Positions 36,640 to 55,082 of a stretch of DNA of 64,000 nucleotides are shown here, in pieces. The notes under the pieces were generated by a model. The model had not been told where the DNA came from. It did no database searches and was given only the letters and a program-made list of their open reading frames with translations. Source of the DNA: Xestospongia muta (lineage: Eukaryota > Porifera > Demospongiae > Haplosclerida > Petrosiidae); assembly GCA_963693285.1 (NCBI GenBank), contig OY848927.1, positions 5,384,643 to 5,448,642 of the forward strand, written 5' to 3'. How positions within the stretch are numbered: the stretch's first letter is position 1; each line of letters opens with the position of its first letter. Position numbers and translations under genes: made by a program.

Positions 36640-38049
36640 ATGGCTGAAAGCTCTTTCCAACTCCCTGTTTCACTAGACCAGGAATATCGAGTAAAGTTAG
36701 GGAGGAGCTTTACTTTTCCTAAAGAGAATTCTTTCCATACTATAAAATGTACGTAATACTGATCAAAGACATTTTAATTCATAATGAGATTTACAGATGA
36801 TTTCAAACCAAAGTCTGTCGATTCATCGCAGCCTGGCAGAATGAAGGTGAATGGAGAGGAAGTGTCTGTATCACTACCTACAATGCAGGTAATACATGAC
36901 GCAGGTTGTGGCAAATTTCTGTTTTATATTATATAGGCGGAGTCAGCTGATGATGTTGTTCTCTTCAAAGGGGCAAAAAGGACCTGTACAAAAGAATGCA
37001 TTTTAATTATTAATACATTGACAGGGGTATGCTTCGTTAATATTTAATGTGACGCTTATTTTTATTACTTAATTTAGGAGGCTGTCTTAGAAAAAATAAG
37101 CAATAGTGTCCAGCTGAAAGGAGTAAGGTAAGTCTTCTTAACAGTGTCCTTGCTATAAGATGTTTTTCTCATTTCACTCAGAGACCCGAAAAAGGAAAAA
37201 CAACTACGTTCAGTCTCACCTCTACCACCTCAAATCAAATCTACAACAACTGGTACTACGACAGCTTCTAAACCTGGTATGGCATCCACCAAACCTAACT
37301 ATATGACCAGTGATGGAACAGCTGCTGCCACTAAAAAGAAAACAAAACAACCTAAGAAACCAGCTAAAGAAGGGAAAACTAAAAGTTCCAAATCAACTAA
37401 TAAAGCTGTACCTGCATCTTCTCAGGCTGCATTAGCTCCTCCTACCATAAGTAGTTCCTCCCTACTTACAATGCCAAGTCTCCCTGAGTCCATATCTCCA
37501 CTTCGTTCCAATAATCCTACCCCAGAACCTCCACTACTCATTCCACCTCCTCCATCAAAAAAAATACGAACAGGATCCTCCTCCTCAAATGCATCAAGTA
37601 GCTCGTCTGATACTGACAGTAGTGACTTAGATGTCGAATTTACTACAGTTCAAAAACCTCCTCCGGCCTCGTTTCCTTCCATACCACAATTCACTTCTGT
37701 ACCTCCTGTCAATGTGGATGTACCAGCTGTCACTCATGGAAGTCACATGACTACAGGTATGGGACAAACAGTAGGTACTGTGGCTAAAGGGGAAGGGGAA
37801 GCTAATTTGAGTGATTCGAGTAGCTCATCTGATAGCAGCGATGATGAAGGCAGCTCCTCATCGGACTCATCTGGAAAGGTATGGACAAATTAATGAATAG
37901 ATGTTTCATTTTTGCAATTTTTTTTCTAGGTAACTACAACTTCTCATCCAGTTGTCATGGCTACCAATAGTACAGTTATTGATGTGAGGCCTCGCTCAAT
38001 ATCAATGTTAAAACATGATCTAGAAATGAGTGAAAGTGATTCTGATTAA
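36640..38049 (+). CDS. EAF: ELL-associated factor (EAF1/2 family)
   Basis: Partner of ELL elongation factors in super elongation complexes of RNA polymerase II. The N-terminal EAF domain reads MAESSFQLPVSLDQEYRVKL, then GRSFTFPKENSFHTIKYDF, KPKSVDSSQPGRM, EEVSVSLPTMQ, VVLFKGAKRTCTKECILIIN and EAVLEKISNSVQLKGV. This matches EAF1 ([39 protein letters not shown]). The rest is a low-complexity Lys/Ser/Pro linker (37279-37880) with acidic Ser-Asp clusters (SSSSDSSDDEGSSSSDSSG), typical of the transactivation region. The C-terminus is LKHDLEMSESDSD. Stop 38047-38049. About five exons. OXSR1 starts 178 bases downstream on the same strand. Confidence 0.9.
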
Positions 38050-38227
38050 TATTGACAACTAAAGTTAATGTTTAACAGCTGCAACAACTTAAATTGAGAG
38101 TTGCAGGGTAAAGATTTTTCAATAATAATGAGTTATTCATTAAAATAAACATATTAATTAATTTATAGTTTTATTATTCATGAATGATTACCCCACCTAA
38201 AGGTGTGGTTTGGTTTCTGCCCTAGCC

Positions 38228-39201
38228 ATGGCTACTGGTGGTACAATTTCTCCACCTGTTGAAGTGGATTCCTCTGATCCCACTGTCTCAAAGTCGCCAC
38301 CATTACTATGGCCTAATAGAAAAGAAGACTATGACCTCCTAGAAGTTATAGGTAAAAAATAAATTGCCCTATTACTGTCCAGAACTAGATTGTAATTCTT
38401 TTTTAATCCTTTTCCACGTGGTATATAGCAATCATATGACCTCTATCTACAATGTAGGTAGTGGAGCTACTGCTGTGGTACAAACAGCTATGTGTTTGCC
38501 ACGTAAAGAGAAGGTGGCCATTAAACGGATTGATTTAGAACAATACAAGTCATCTATAGAAGAACTGCAGGTATTACTATCAAATTATTGTCAATGACAT
38601 AATTATATAAAATATTGATTATGTATAAAGTAACACAATAATCAACATTTTAATTTTCTCTGTCCTCTCCTGTTCCTTCGCATCCTCCTCCCTCTCCTTT
38701 TTCCCACCTTCTTTCTCTCTTGTCACTTCCTCCTCCCTCTTTCTCCCTCAATTATCTCATTCTCTTTCACAGAAAGAGATCAGTTTGATGTGTAATTGTA
38801 ATCATCCTAACGTCACTAACTATCACACTTCTTTTGTGGTCAAATCCGAACTATGGCTTGTTATGAAACTTATGTCTGGAGGTGAGTAGAACATCATGTG
38901 ACAATCATGTGATATCTTATATATTAGGTTCACTTTTGGACATTATAAAGCATGTCATGGATAGGGGTAATAAAGGTGGAGTTCTTGATGAGATTGTCAT
39001 AGCAACCATTTTACGAGAGGTTCTTCAAGGATTGGAGTACTTTCATGGAAATGGTCAAATACACAGGTCAGTGTGATAAATAATTTAATAACTTTTAATA
39101 ACTGGTATTTGTTTAGAGATATAAAGGCTGGCAATATTCTTATAGGGGAAGATGGATCAGTTCAACTGGCAGGTAATAGATATGTGTGTCTGTCTATCTG
39201 A

Positions 39202-39252
<51 letters not shown>

Positions 39253-40706
39253 ATTTTGGAGTCAGTAGTTGGTTATACGGAGAGGGTGGTGGTGGTAAGA
39301 AGAGAAACCCACGCTACACTTTTGTAGGAACACCATGTTGGATGGCACCTGAAGTAATGGACCAAAGTGTGGGTTATGATGCTAAAGCTGATATCTGGAG
39401 TTTCGGTATCACTGCTCTTGAACTAGCAACTGGCAGTGCTCCTTATGCTAAATTCCCCCCAATGAAGGTTCTGATACACATTATGACTACATCCTTATAT
39501 GGTCATATGGTGTAGGTATTAATGTTAACAATGGAAAATCCATCTCCCACTTTGGACACTTGTTCTGAAATAAATGGAGAAGACTATCGTAAGAACTATT
39601 CTAAGATGTTTCAGAAAATGGTTGAAAAATGTCTTAATAAAGACCCAGCTAAGAGGTCTGAATGAGATCTATAAATTTGTAACTGATTGTCAACTCATTT
39701 TTAGACCTACAGCAACTGAACTGTTAAAACATCCATTTTTCAAAAAAGCAAAGGTCCAGAGTACACCTATTTAATTATGAGTTTAATTATGAATTAATTA
39801 CAGGATAAAGAATTTGTTAAAGAAGTTGTTTTAGGAAATGCTCCTACGTTAGCCTCACGAGCTAAAAAGGTACATGTGAATAGACATGTATCCTAATTGA
39901 TGTATCTTTACATCTAATATGAACAGGTCAAAAGAGTAGCTGGTACTAGCGGACGCCTTCACCGGACAGAAGATGGTGGATGGGTGTGGTCAGATGATGA
40001 GTTGAGAGAAGAATACAAAGAAGATAGAGTAAGTTTTTCTCCATTGTCAAATATTTCAGTAACAGAATCTTTAGGAATCACCAACTGAAAAATTGTCAGT
40101 ATCTTCTAAAAGAAAAGAGGTAATGTACTTGGTTACTGCTAATGTTTCGAGTCCGATGTGTTGTTGTCTTTTTCCATCTTAGGACAATCCCTCTAATTTA
40201 CGTAGTCCGTCTACCACATCACTTCCTACCTCTTCAACAAACACAGGACCTTCGACATCCGTCTCAACTCTCACCTCTCTCCAGTCTCAACTACAACAGA
40301 TTGGACAAGAGATGAAAAGCCTTCAAGATCAGATCTCAAAAATAAGAGATAAAGAACAAGAGTTGATGGCAGAACAGATACAAAATCCAAGTGAGACAAT
40401 TAGTTATTATACATTAATGCATTGTGACATTATATTGTATGCATTATATAGCATTAATGACTACTCCAGATCATCAAAAGAAAGCCATGGACTTGTTGAA
40501 TCAGGTGCTATTGAGATTTTATTGTTACATTGTATATATTGTTGTTGTTTGAGTGTTGTTTGTTTATTGTAATTATCAATTGCTTCTTCCAGCGACAAGA
40601 GAAGGAAAGAAAACAACAACAATTAAACTTCCAACAACAACAAATTGCTGTACAAATTCAGCAGTTACAAACAATGGGACAACAAGTAAGTCCCAGCACT
40701 CTTCTT

Positions 40707-40773
<67 letters not shown>

Positions 40774-41549
40774 CTTTTCTGTGTCCCAGGACCTCCCCTC
40801 TACCTCAACACATACAGACAACAAGGCACAAACAGAATCAGAGAAAAAGGTCTTGAAAATAGCACTAAGAAAAAGGTCAGATTTGTCACTTCTCAGACTC
40901 AAACCCATACAGTGGATTCATCCAGGCTCAAACCTAATCCTTTATTTCTTTGATTTTTTAGGACAGAACAAAATCAATTGAAAGATATTAAGTTTGAGTT
41001 TGTACTCGGAACTGGTAGGTTTTCAGTCATGTGATGGTCATGTGATATGCATGTGACTTGTAGACAGTGCAGATGCTATTGCTAAGGATTTATTGTCAGC
41101 TGGACTTGTGGAAGGAAGAGAACTTGTTGTAGGTATGTCAATTAAAAATATTATATTGTTCCTCATCCATTCATACATCCATTTGTCCATTCATACATCT
41201 GTCCATTCATACATCCATTTGTCCATTCATATTTTTTGTTCAGTTGCAGCAAATATACAAAAATTAGTAGAAAATCCTGGTCAAAAATTGACATTTCAAG
41301 TGGTAAGTTAACAAGATGACCACGCTTTTGTTTCTTAACTATTACTTGCTAACTCTTAACATGTACATGTACATTCACATGTACATGTACCTGTACATGT
41401 ACTTGTGAATGTATACCAAAACCTTCTTATCATGGTTATAAATATTATATTTTTTTTCTCTATGACAGGGTAATGTAGCTCCGGAATTATTGGATGATAA
41501 AAAATTGATAGGTTATGCTCAACTATATGTAGTTTCTGATAATAAATAA
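38228..41549 (+). CDS. OXSR1: STE20-family kinase OXSR1/STK39 (OSR1/SPAK)
   Basis: WNK-activated kinase that phosphorylates cation-chloride cotransporters in cell-volume control. The kinase domain begins [20 protein letters not shown], with VAIKRID (ATP lysine), [15 protein letters not shown] (ADFGVSSWL), T-loop [13 protein letters not shown] with the WNK-target Thr, and [15 protein letters not shown]. After the domain comes [19 protein letters not shown] then [11 protein letters not shown], a signature of this subfamily. A Gln-rich coiled coil follows. The C-terminal OSR/CCT domain begins [19 protein letters not shown] and ends [12 protein letters not shown]; it docks RFxV motifs. Stop 41547-41549. 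About sixteen exons. Several introns carry simple repeats. One intron acceptor is formed by a C13(TC)n tract at 39206-39250. All catalytic residues are present. Confidence 0.93.
39206..39250 (+). repeat. C-run followed by (TC)n, serving as polypyrimidine tract
   Basis: Thirteen C then (TC)n run directly into the AG acceptor of an OXSR1 exon at about 39253. Confidence 0.9.
40708..40770. repeat. (TA)n microsatellite
   Basis: Intronic in OXSR1. Confidence 0.95.
41165..41230. repeat. CATTCATACATCCATTTGTC-type tandem repeat
   Basis: About three imperfect units in an OXSR1 intron. Confidence 0.8.
41371..41412. repeat. 42-base near-perfect palindrome
   Basis: Left arm ACATTCACATGTACATGTAC and right arm GTACATGTACTTGTGAATGT pair as an inverted repeat with a tiny centre, inside an OXSR1 intron. 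It could form a stable hairpin in RNA or a cruciform in DNA. Confidence 0.85.
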
Positions 41550-41888
41550 TTCATTAACATTTATGTACATGTAATCAATGTCTTTTATAAATGTTGTGTA
41601 TGTTATCTAGTATTACTTTTTATTATCTAGTAATTTATTACAGCCCCTAACATTGTAACTACGATATATTTTTGTTACTATGGAAATCACTACATGAAGT
41701 AGCTTATGTTAACATTCATAAACATGGCTACTATTTACATATTTGTAATGGTAATTGAGACATAGGGAAGTAAGGGTTAAAATTACTTTGTCTTTTTGTA
41801 AAAGTTGACACAAAACATAATTATACAAATAATTTACATCGTTGACAGATAGTGGATTGATATTATAATAGAGATGATTATGACATCA
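41550..41888. other. Convergent 3' intergenic spacer (OXSR1 / RECK)
   Basis: About 340 AT-rich bases between facing stops. No gene or distinct repeat seen. Confidence 0.5.
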
Positions 41889-47882
<5,994 letters not shown>

Positions 47883-48008
47883 GTCGTGAGAGCGACTTTT
47901 TAATACTGTAGCTTTAGTTCTGCAGCTTTTGTAGACTCGACTGTTGAGCCCCACCCCATTGTAAGTGATTATTTCACACTTTATTTGTTATTTATAAGAT
48001 TAACTATT

Positions 48009-50528
48009 TTATTGGTCTAATTTAAATAAAGTACATGCGTTCTTGTAGATCTGTTCAGCTAGCAACTGTTTGTCTGTCCCTTGAATGGCTGCTACCACCT
48101 CCAGAACTTGCCTAGAAAGAGTTACTAGTTGTGACAACTTCAACAATGATAATATTCATGGTAGACCTCCCATTGAACAATGTTTATATTAACAATATAC
48201 AATGGGAGTTATACAATTATATTTATAGACTTTAATGAAGGGTTTTAGTAAATTCGTGATGTTATCACTTTCACTCAAAACACAATTACATCATAATGAC
48301 TCACATGATATTTCTAGGCTCGTTTCTATTCTTGATACTGGTTCCAGACTCCCACCGCTCTTTCTTCTTACTTGGGAAATGCGTTGACACAAACTGAGCA
48401 CTAGAATGTGTCGGACGAATCTCACACCATGGAGCATCTAGAAAATACAAGAATGTATTATACCCAATATGATAGTCTGTATGGATGAGTAATTAACCAG
48501 GTTACCTGTCTCAAGTAATAACCTCTCTGGAGGTATTTCTTTCACTACTTCTAAATTTGTAACTGTTTTTAATGAACTAAAAAATGAGAACAGATCTACT
48601 CAAATGACAACTATCTGCGATGATACTGATATCCTTAAAATCATCATACCATCCATTTACTCCAATGTATAGTCCAAATTCCAAAGCCATCTTCAATTCT
48701 TCTAGTGTACCATCAAACGAATGTATCTAACACAAAATATATCCCACAATACAACAATGGTTTTAAGAAAGTAATTTAAACAATAGAATTAACAATGTGG
48801 GCATCATTACTATCTATCCATCCATCCATCCATCCATTAATCCATCTATCCATCCATCCATTAATCCATCTATCCATCCATTCATCTAACCATCACTTAC
48901 CACTCCACCAGAATGTATTTTATTCTTATTTCTTTTCATAATATCTAACAACAGACAACATACAACGTCACTGTTAGGTTTCTGTCTGTCAATACTTAGT
49001 GTGACGCATGAAAAAGTAATACAAACACAGACAAGCACCTCTATCTTAACTTATTCACTACTATATTACACTCAAGGAGTGGCACAAAGTTCAATTAAAT
49101 AATAAAATATCTAAATCCCCCTACAAAGCACTTCTGAACTATGAGGAATTGTTTATTTTAGACAAACCAACTACAAAGACAGTAACAGACTACTTTGAAA
49201 TTTTATCCTAAACAAAGGAAGCCCTAACTTGTCATGGCTGTGACTTTATATTGACTACCTGGAAAACATTTTTAACAACAGACTAATTTGTAAAATATTT
49301 TTATAATTTTGTTAACTAGCAGATGTTATCAATGATAATAACATTATAGACTCCTAATGATAGGTGAGTCGTCTCAGTTACCGCATTCACAGATTAATTA
49401 GAACTTGTTTGTGTATTAATCATTTCAATTTGTCTATAGGATATTTATTTGAGGTAAGAGACCCTACCAAGGAGGAGGGGAAGACTTAGTAATTGAATTA
49501 TTTTTTACAAATATAGTATCTCCTCCATTTTGTGTGCAGTGTATTTAATTGACCAATGGTTACTCCCTTGTAGCTAACCTATAAAATCAATGAAGGCACT
49601 CCTACAATGTAGAAAAAGTGGGAGATGGACAATATCAGATAACTTTATTAGCTGCTCTTCAAAATATTTCTGTTGAACTGGTTTGCCACAAAAATGCAAC
49701 CTGTCGTAATCTGAACAGTTGTTGAAATAAAAGACAATGTGTTTTGTTGACTTACCTAGACCACATTCACCAATTGCTACAACTTTATCTTTATTTGTAC
49801 TGATCATGGCAAGTAACTCATCCATGTAGTGTTGAGGGGTCATACCCTCGGTCCTTTCAAATTCCCCACATCGTGTTGGATGAACACCCACAGTACAGTA
49901 CAAGTGGTCTATAGAAAAAAGTGTACAAGACCCTCTAATATCAATAAAAATTCAATACTTTGTTACCAGAACATCCTATAGATAAGTAGAAATAATTCCT
50001 ATTAATTATATTGGTACTGTACCAGACCCTATAAAATTACTACTAATTATATTGGAACTGTACCAGACCCCATAAAATTACAACTAATCATATTGGTACC
50101 ATATCAGACCCTATGATAATTATTACTAATAATTATATTAGTACTGTACCAGACCCTATTGATTTACCATCACTATGTGTTAATTGTATAGCATGTTCAC
50201 AGTCAGATAAACAACCACCAGTCACTATTATCTACACAACACTAGTTATTTGATAACAATGTACTCATATCCACCTTTTCTACTCCCATGTCATAACTCC
50301 TTTGAAGTACTGCATCAAGGTCTGGTGGATGGACCAATTTACTGTGATATATACCCTGATACACAGGATCTAAAAAAACTCTGATAATATGAAACTGTAT
50401 ATTCTAACAGTACCTGTTAAATTAGCTCCAATATCTTTAAAGAAAAACATTTATTATTAACAATAATATATTAGTCGTAAATTGTACTGACCTATAAATT
50501 TATAACTTCCACTATTTGCTACTGCCAT
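48009..50528 (-). CDS. TATDN1: TatD-family DNase TATDN1
   Basis: Metal-dependent TIM-barrel nuclease of the TatD family, linked to DNA repair and apoptotic DNA degradation. Starts [12 protein letters not shown], then [19 protein letters not shown]. Further blocks: [48 protein letters not shown] joined across an intron to [63 protein letters not shown] then [27 protein letters not shown], and the C-terminus [20 protein letters not shown]. Metal-site residues (GEC.LD, HCR, HS.DG, TDAPW) are all present. The stop is at 48009-48011. About nine exons. The longest intron is about 48955-49580 (about 620 bases, no gene seen). Another (49985-50160) holds a 42-bp repeat. RECK begins 126 bases beyond the stop on the same strand. 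Confidence 0.9.
48814..48895. repeat. (CATC)n repeat with TTAATC variants
   Basis: Intronic in TATDN1. Confidence 0.88.
50000..50160. repeat. About 42-bp tandem repeat, four units
   Basis: Units contain AATTATATTGGTACTGTACC then AGACCCTAT, with the palindrome GGTACNGTACC. In a TATDN1 intron. Confidence 0.85.
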
Positions 50529-50633
50529 ATTTATTATTTTTTGAAATAACAGTACACGACCAAACCTCATGCTTACTTAATTTATAAACTAGCCCCACCT
50601 CCTAATTACACGTGGTGACATTTCTGGTGATCC
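50529..50633. promoter_or_regulatory. Bidirectional promoter, TATDN1 / CPVL copy 1
   Basis: 105 bases between start codons, with CACGTG at 50609-50614. Role inferred from layout. Confidence 0.5.
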
Positions 50634-51500
50634 ATGGAGAAGGCTTTCTTACTTTTGTTCTTTCTAAGCCATAGTCACTTGGTTTACAATTTCAATTTAC
50701 AGTACACAGCACCCAGAGTATTCAAGTATCAAGGTGATGATGATCCTGGTCAACCACTTATTTTGACACCATACATTCAAAATGGACAGATAGATCAAGG
50801 TATCTTGTATGCATCCATTGTAATGTTATCATTGCTATACGTATTGTAGCAAGAGCTCTTAGTCAAGTAAAAGGTATTGGTACTAAACCTAGTTATTCTG
50901 GTAAGTTATCATTTAATGACATATATCATATATATTTAATACAGGCTACTTTACTGTTGATCCTCAATATGACAGTAATATGTTTTTCTGGTTCTTCCCA
51001 GCTCAAGTAAGTATGATATATTGTTGAGTGAATGTTCTCCTTTCTTTATAGCAAGGTTCAACTGATGCTCCAGTTCTCCTGTGGTTACAAGGTGGACCAG
51101 GTGGTTCCTCCATGCTTGGGTTATTTATTGAAAATGGACCGCTAATGGTTGATGCTAATGGACAAGGTTGTTAGTTACCTGACAAGTTAAACTTTAACAT
51201 AAATATTTTGTGTTCCAGTGAAGGAACGTAATGTAACATGGAACCAATACTATCATATGTTATATATTGATAACCCAGTCGGTACAGGGTTTAGCTTTAC
51301 AAACTCATCACGAGGCTTGTCTGTAGATGAAGACCAAGTTGCTGACAACTTGTATAAGTAAGTTATCTGTCCTTTTTATCTTAATTCACACTAATTTCTA
51401 GTGCCTTAATTCAGTTTTTTACTGTGTTTACTGACTATCAGAAGAGTCCTTTTTATGTTACAGGAGAGGTAAGTACTAAGAGATAAATATACATACACGC

Positions 51501-51578
<78 letters not shown>

Positions 51579-51731
51579 ATATATATATATATATATCTGT
51601 TCAGTCTTATGCAGGGAAATATATTCCTGCTATTGGATACAAAATACATACTAGTAATCCTACAGCTCAACTACAAATTAATATGGTTGGATTAGCACTG
51701 GGAGATGCTGTCATTGATCCTGAACACGTGA

Positions 51732-51771
<40 letters not shown>

Positions 51772-52705
51772 TCAATTGACTCTTATAATTTGTTAGATGA
51801 TTACTGAATATGGAAACTTGTTATATAATTACGGATTGGCTGATTATAATGAAGCACAATATATTAATGATGAAATGAACAGAGCAGTTCAATACATTCA
51901 GAAGGAACAATACCTTCAAGCTGCTGCTGTGAGTAACCAATTAATATGTCAGTGGAACATTTTTAATTTTTAGCTATTTTATTCTACATTTATTGACGAT
52001 TTCTATCCTTATCCATCTTACTTTAAAAACATCACTGGGTCCAGTAATCATTACAATTTTCTACTTTATAAAGTAACACACTTTAAAAAAGTGGAGAATG
52101 TATTTGATATACATTTTTAGGAACCTAAAGAATTTGATTATTATCGTCACTATCTGAATGCCAGTACAGTACGTCAAAGTATCCATGTAGGTAGTACTAT
52201 ATTTAATGATTTGACAGGTGATGTTGCCGAAGCTTTAGCCAATGTAAGTTATAAAAATAAGTGATGACATTCTACTTTTTCTTGTATTTTTAGGATATAA
52301 TGGCTAGTCAAGCTGATCATTTCACAATTTTGCTGGAAAACTATAAAGTATTTTAACAGAATGGCTTAATAATTTCCTTTCTGTGTCGTGTTTTTAGATA
52401 CTACTCTACAATGGACAGTTGGATATTATAGTAGGGGCTCCTTTGACGGAGAACTTTATGAGACAATTGAAATGGTCTGGACAAGATGACTATTTGAAGG
52501 CTGAAAAAACTGTATGGAAAATCAATTCTGTTCCTGTTGGATACGTCAGACAAGTGGCTGAATTTCAGCAGGTATTAAGAGAGAAAATGACTAACTCTAA
52601 TGTGTCATATTAAAGGTGGTGATAAGAAATGCTGGTCATATATTAGCATTTGATCAACCTGAGGTAGCTCTGGCCATGATCAAGAACTTTGTTGATAACG
52701 TGTAA
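50634..52705 (+). CDS. Serine carboxypeptidase, CPVL type, copy 1
   Basis: Peptidase family S10 enzyme that trims C-terminal residues, probably lysosomal or secreted. Starts [20 protein letters not shown] (signal peptide). Family blocks: [35 protein letters not shown] (oxyanion region), [28 protein letters not shown]. The nucleophile Ser is in [17 protein letters not shown], split by an intron after GE. The catalytic Asp is in [12 protein letters not shown] and the catalytic His in [18 protein letters not shown]. The end is FVDNV (stop 52703-52705). The triad is complete, so activity is expected. About eleven exons. The tandem paralogue at 53024 is nearly identical at both ends but not in the middle. 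Vertebrate CPVL is the closest remembered relative; direct orthology is not claimed. Confidence 0.88.
51500..51596. repeat. (ATCT)n(AT)n microsatellite
   Basis: In the CPVL copy 1 intron that splits the GES|YAG motif. The paralogous intron at 53899-53965 has a shorter version. Confidence 0.95.
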
Positions 52706-53023
52706 ATATTTTATTATAAAAATTAATATTTCTGCTGTGTAAACGTGGAGCCCCGCCCCTTGCCCTCATTTTACTGACTCCCAGTCCACGCTTTTGGCAG
52801 CCTTCGAGGTTTTATAGTTATTGGCTATATTTAAAAGTAGTTCAACTTCGTCATCGCTCCAAATAAACTGTTTTTTTCTTCTCTTTCTTCTTAGTTGGCA
52901 TTTCTGTTCTTCTAAACTCCATCTGAAAACGCACATTGCCTTATCGGATATAAAAACGTAATTATTCGTGTGCGTTTAGTGAAGCATTCAGCCAGACTGT
53001 TTCTGTTTAAACGTGGCCTTAAA

Positions 53024-53898
53024 ATGGAGAGTGGTCCTATTTTGCTCTTGCTGGTGGCTTATATAGTACAAGCTACGTTAGCTCTACAATACACACCACA
53101 CAGAGTATTCAAGTATCAAGGTGATGATGATCCTGGTCAACCACTTATTTTGACACCGTACATTCAAAATGGACAGATAGATCAAGGTATCTCGTATGCA
53201 TCCATTGTAATGTTATCATTGCTATATGTATTATAGCAAGATCCCTTAGTCAAGTAAAAGGTATTGGTACTAAACCTAGTTATTCTGGTAAGTTATCATT
53301 TAATGACATATATCATATATATTTAATACAGGTTACTTTACTGTTGATCCTCAATATGACAGTAATATGTTTTTCTGGTTCTTCCCAGCTCAAGTAAGTA
53401 TGATATATTGTTGAGTGAATGTTCTCCTTTCTTTATAGCAAGGTTCAACTGATGCTCCAGTTCTCCTGTGGTTACAAGGTGGACCAGGTAGTTCCTCTTT
53501 GTTTGGCTTGTTTATTGAAAATGGACCACTAATGGTTGATGCTAATGGACAAGGTTGTTAGTTACCTGACAAGTTAAACTTTAACATAAATATTTTGTGT
53601 TCCAGTGAAGGAACGTAATGTAACATGGAACCAATACTATCATATGTTATATATTGATAACCCAGTCGGTACAGGGTTTAGCTTTACAAACTCTGACAGT
53701 GGTCTCTCTGTAAATGAAGACCAAGTTGCTGACAACTTATACAAGTAAGTAGTTAACACATTTCTGTCCTTGTCCATCTTAATTCACACTAATTTCTAGT
53801 GCCTTAATTCAGTTTTTTACTGTGTTTACTGACTATCAGAAGAGTCCTTTTTATGTTACAGGAGAGGTAAGTACTAAGAGATAAATATACATACATGC

Positions 53899-53936
<38 letters not shown>

Positions 53937-54095
53937 ATCTATATATATATATATATATATATATCTGTTCAGTCTTATGCAGGGAAATATATTCCTGCTA
54001 TTGGATACAAAATACATACTAGTAATCCTACAGCTCAACTCAAAATTAATATGGTTGGATTAGCGCTGGGAGATGCTCTCATTGATCCTGAACAC

Positions 54096-54135
<40 letters not shown>

Positions 54136-55082
54136 ACAGTATGATAAACCATCTCATTAATAGCTTGCCTCTGGATATGCTGATCTCCTTTACAATATTG
54201 GAATGGCTGACAAAAATGAAGCTGATTATATTAATACGCAAACAGATCTAGCAATCAAGTATATTCAAAATAGACAATTCAAAGATGCCTTTGATGTGAG
54301 TGCATGCTATCAATAGAAAATATAGGAGTTCTCTTGTGTAGGTATTTGATGTACTATTAAATGGTGACTTTTACCCATATCCTACCTACTTTTACAATAT
54401 TACTGGTACAAAGAATTACTTCAACTTTCTTATTAACGATGTAAGTTACCACCTGTCAAGTTTACCAAAATCATAATAAAACAATAAATATCACAAAGGC
54501 ACCAAAGGAATTTAATTATTTTCCTGAATTTCTTAACAATGGCGAAACACGACAAGCAATTCATGTTGGTAGTGTTAAGTTTAATAATGGAGGTACAGAT
54601 GTAGAGATGGCATTGATAAATGTAAGTTTTGTCAACAGACAATGTATTTACTTGTAATATTAAATATTTATTAGGACATTATGGACACTATGGTTACTAA
54701 TTTTACAGTTCTTTTGGAAAATTATAAAGTAAAATTATTTTAAAGTAAGTCAATTCAATTATATCTATCTTCTTTAGACACTACTCTACAATGGACAGTT
54801 GGATATTATAGTAGGGGCTCCTTTGACGGAGAACTTTATGAGACAATTGAAATGGTCTGGACAAGATGACTATTTGAAGGCTGAAAAAACTGTATGGAAA
54901 ATCAATTCTGTTCCTGTTGGATACGTCAGACAAGTGGCTAAATTTCAGCAGGTATTAAGAGAGAAAATGACTAACTCTAATGTGTCATATTAAAGGTGGT
55001 GATAAGAAATGCTGGTCATATGATACCATTTGATCAACCTGAGGTAGCTCTGGCTATGATCAAGAACTTTGTTGATATGTAA
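53024..55082 (+). CDS. Serine carboxypeptidase, CPVL type, copy 2
   Basis: Tandem paralogue of the preceding gene, about 2.38 kb downstream. Starts [20 protein letters not shown] (signal peptide) at 53024. The frame opens upstream without an ATG, so this ATG is preferred. It then follows copy 1: [41 protein letters not shown] (Ser), NGQLDIIV (Asp), [12 protein letters not shown] (His). The triad is complete. The central segment (about 54160-54700; [40 protein letters not shown]) differs clearly from copy 1, while exons before and after, and several introns, are almost identical. The end is KNFVDM with stop 55080-55082. A GA microsatellite begins immediately at one donor (54097-54132). Confidence 0.88.
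53899..53965. repeat. (ATCT)n(AT)n microsatellite
   Basis: Intron of CPVL copy 2, paralogous to the run in copy 1. Confidence 0.95.
54097..54132. repeat. (GA)n starting at a splice donor
   Basis: GAACAC|GTGAGAGAG: the purine run begins at the intron's first bases in CPVL copy 2. Copy 1 has (GT)n(GA)n at 51731-51770 in the same place. Confidence 0.9.
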
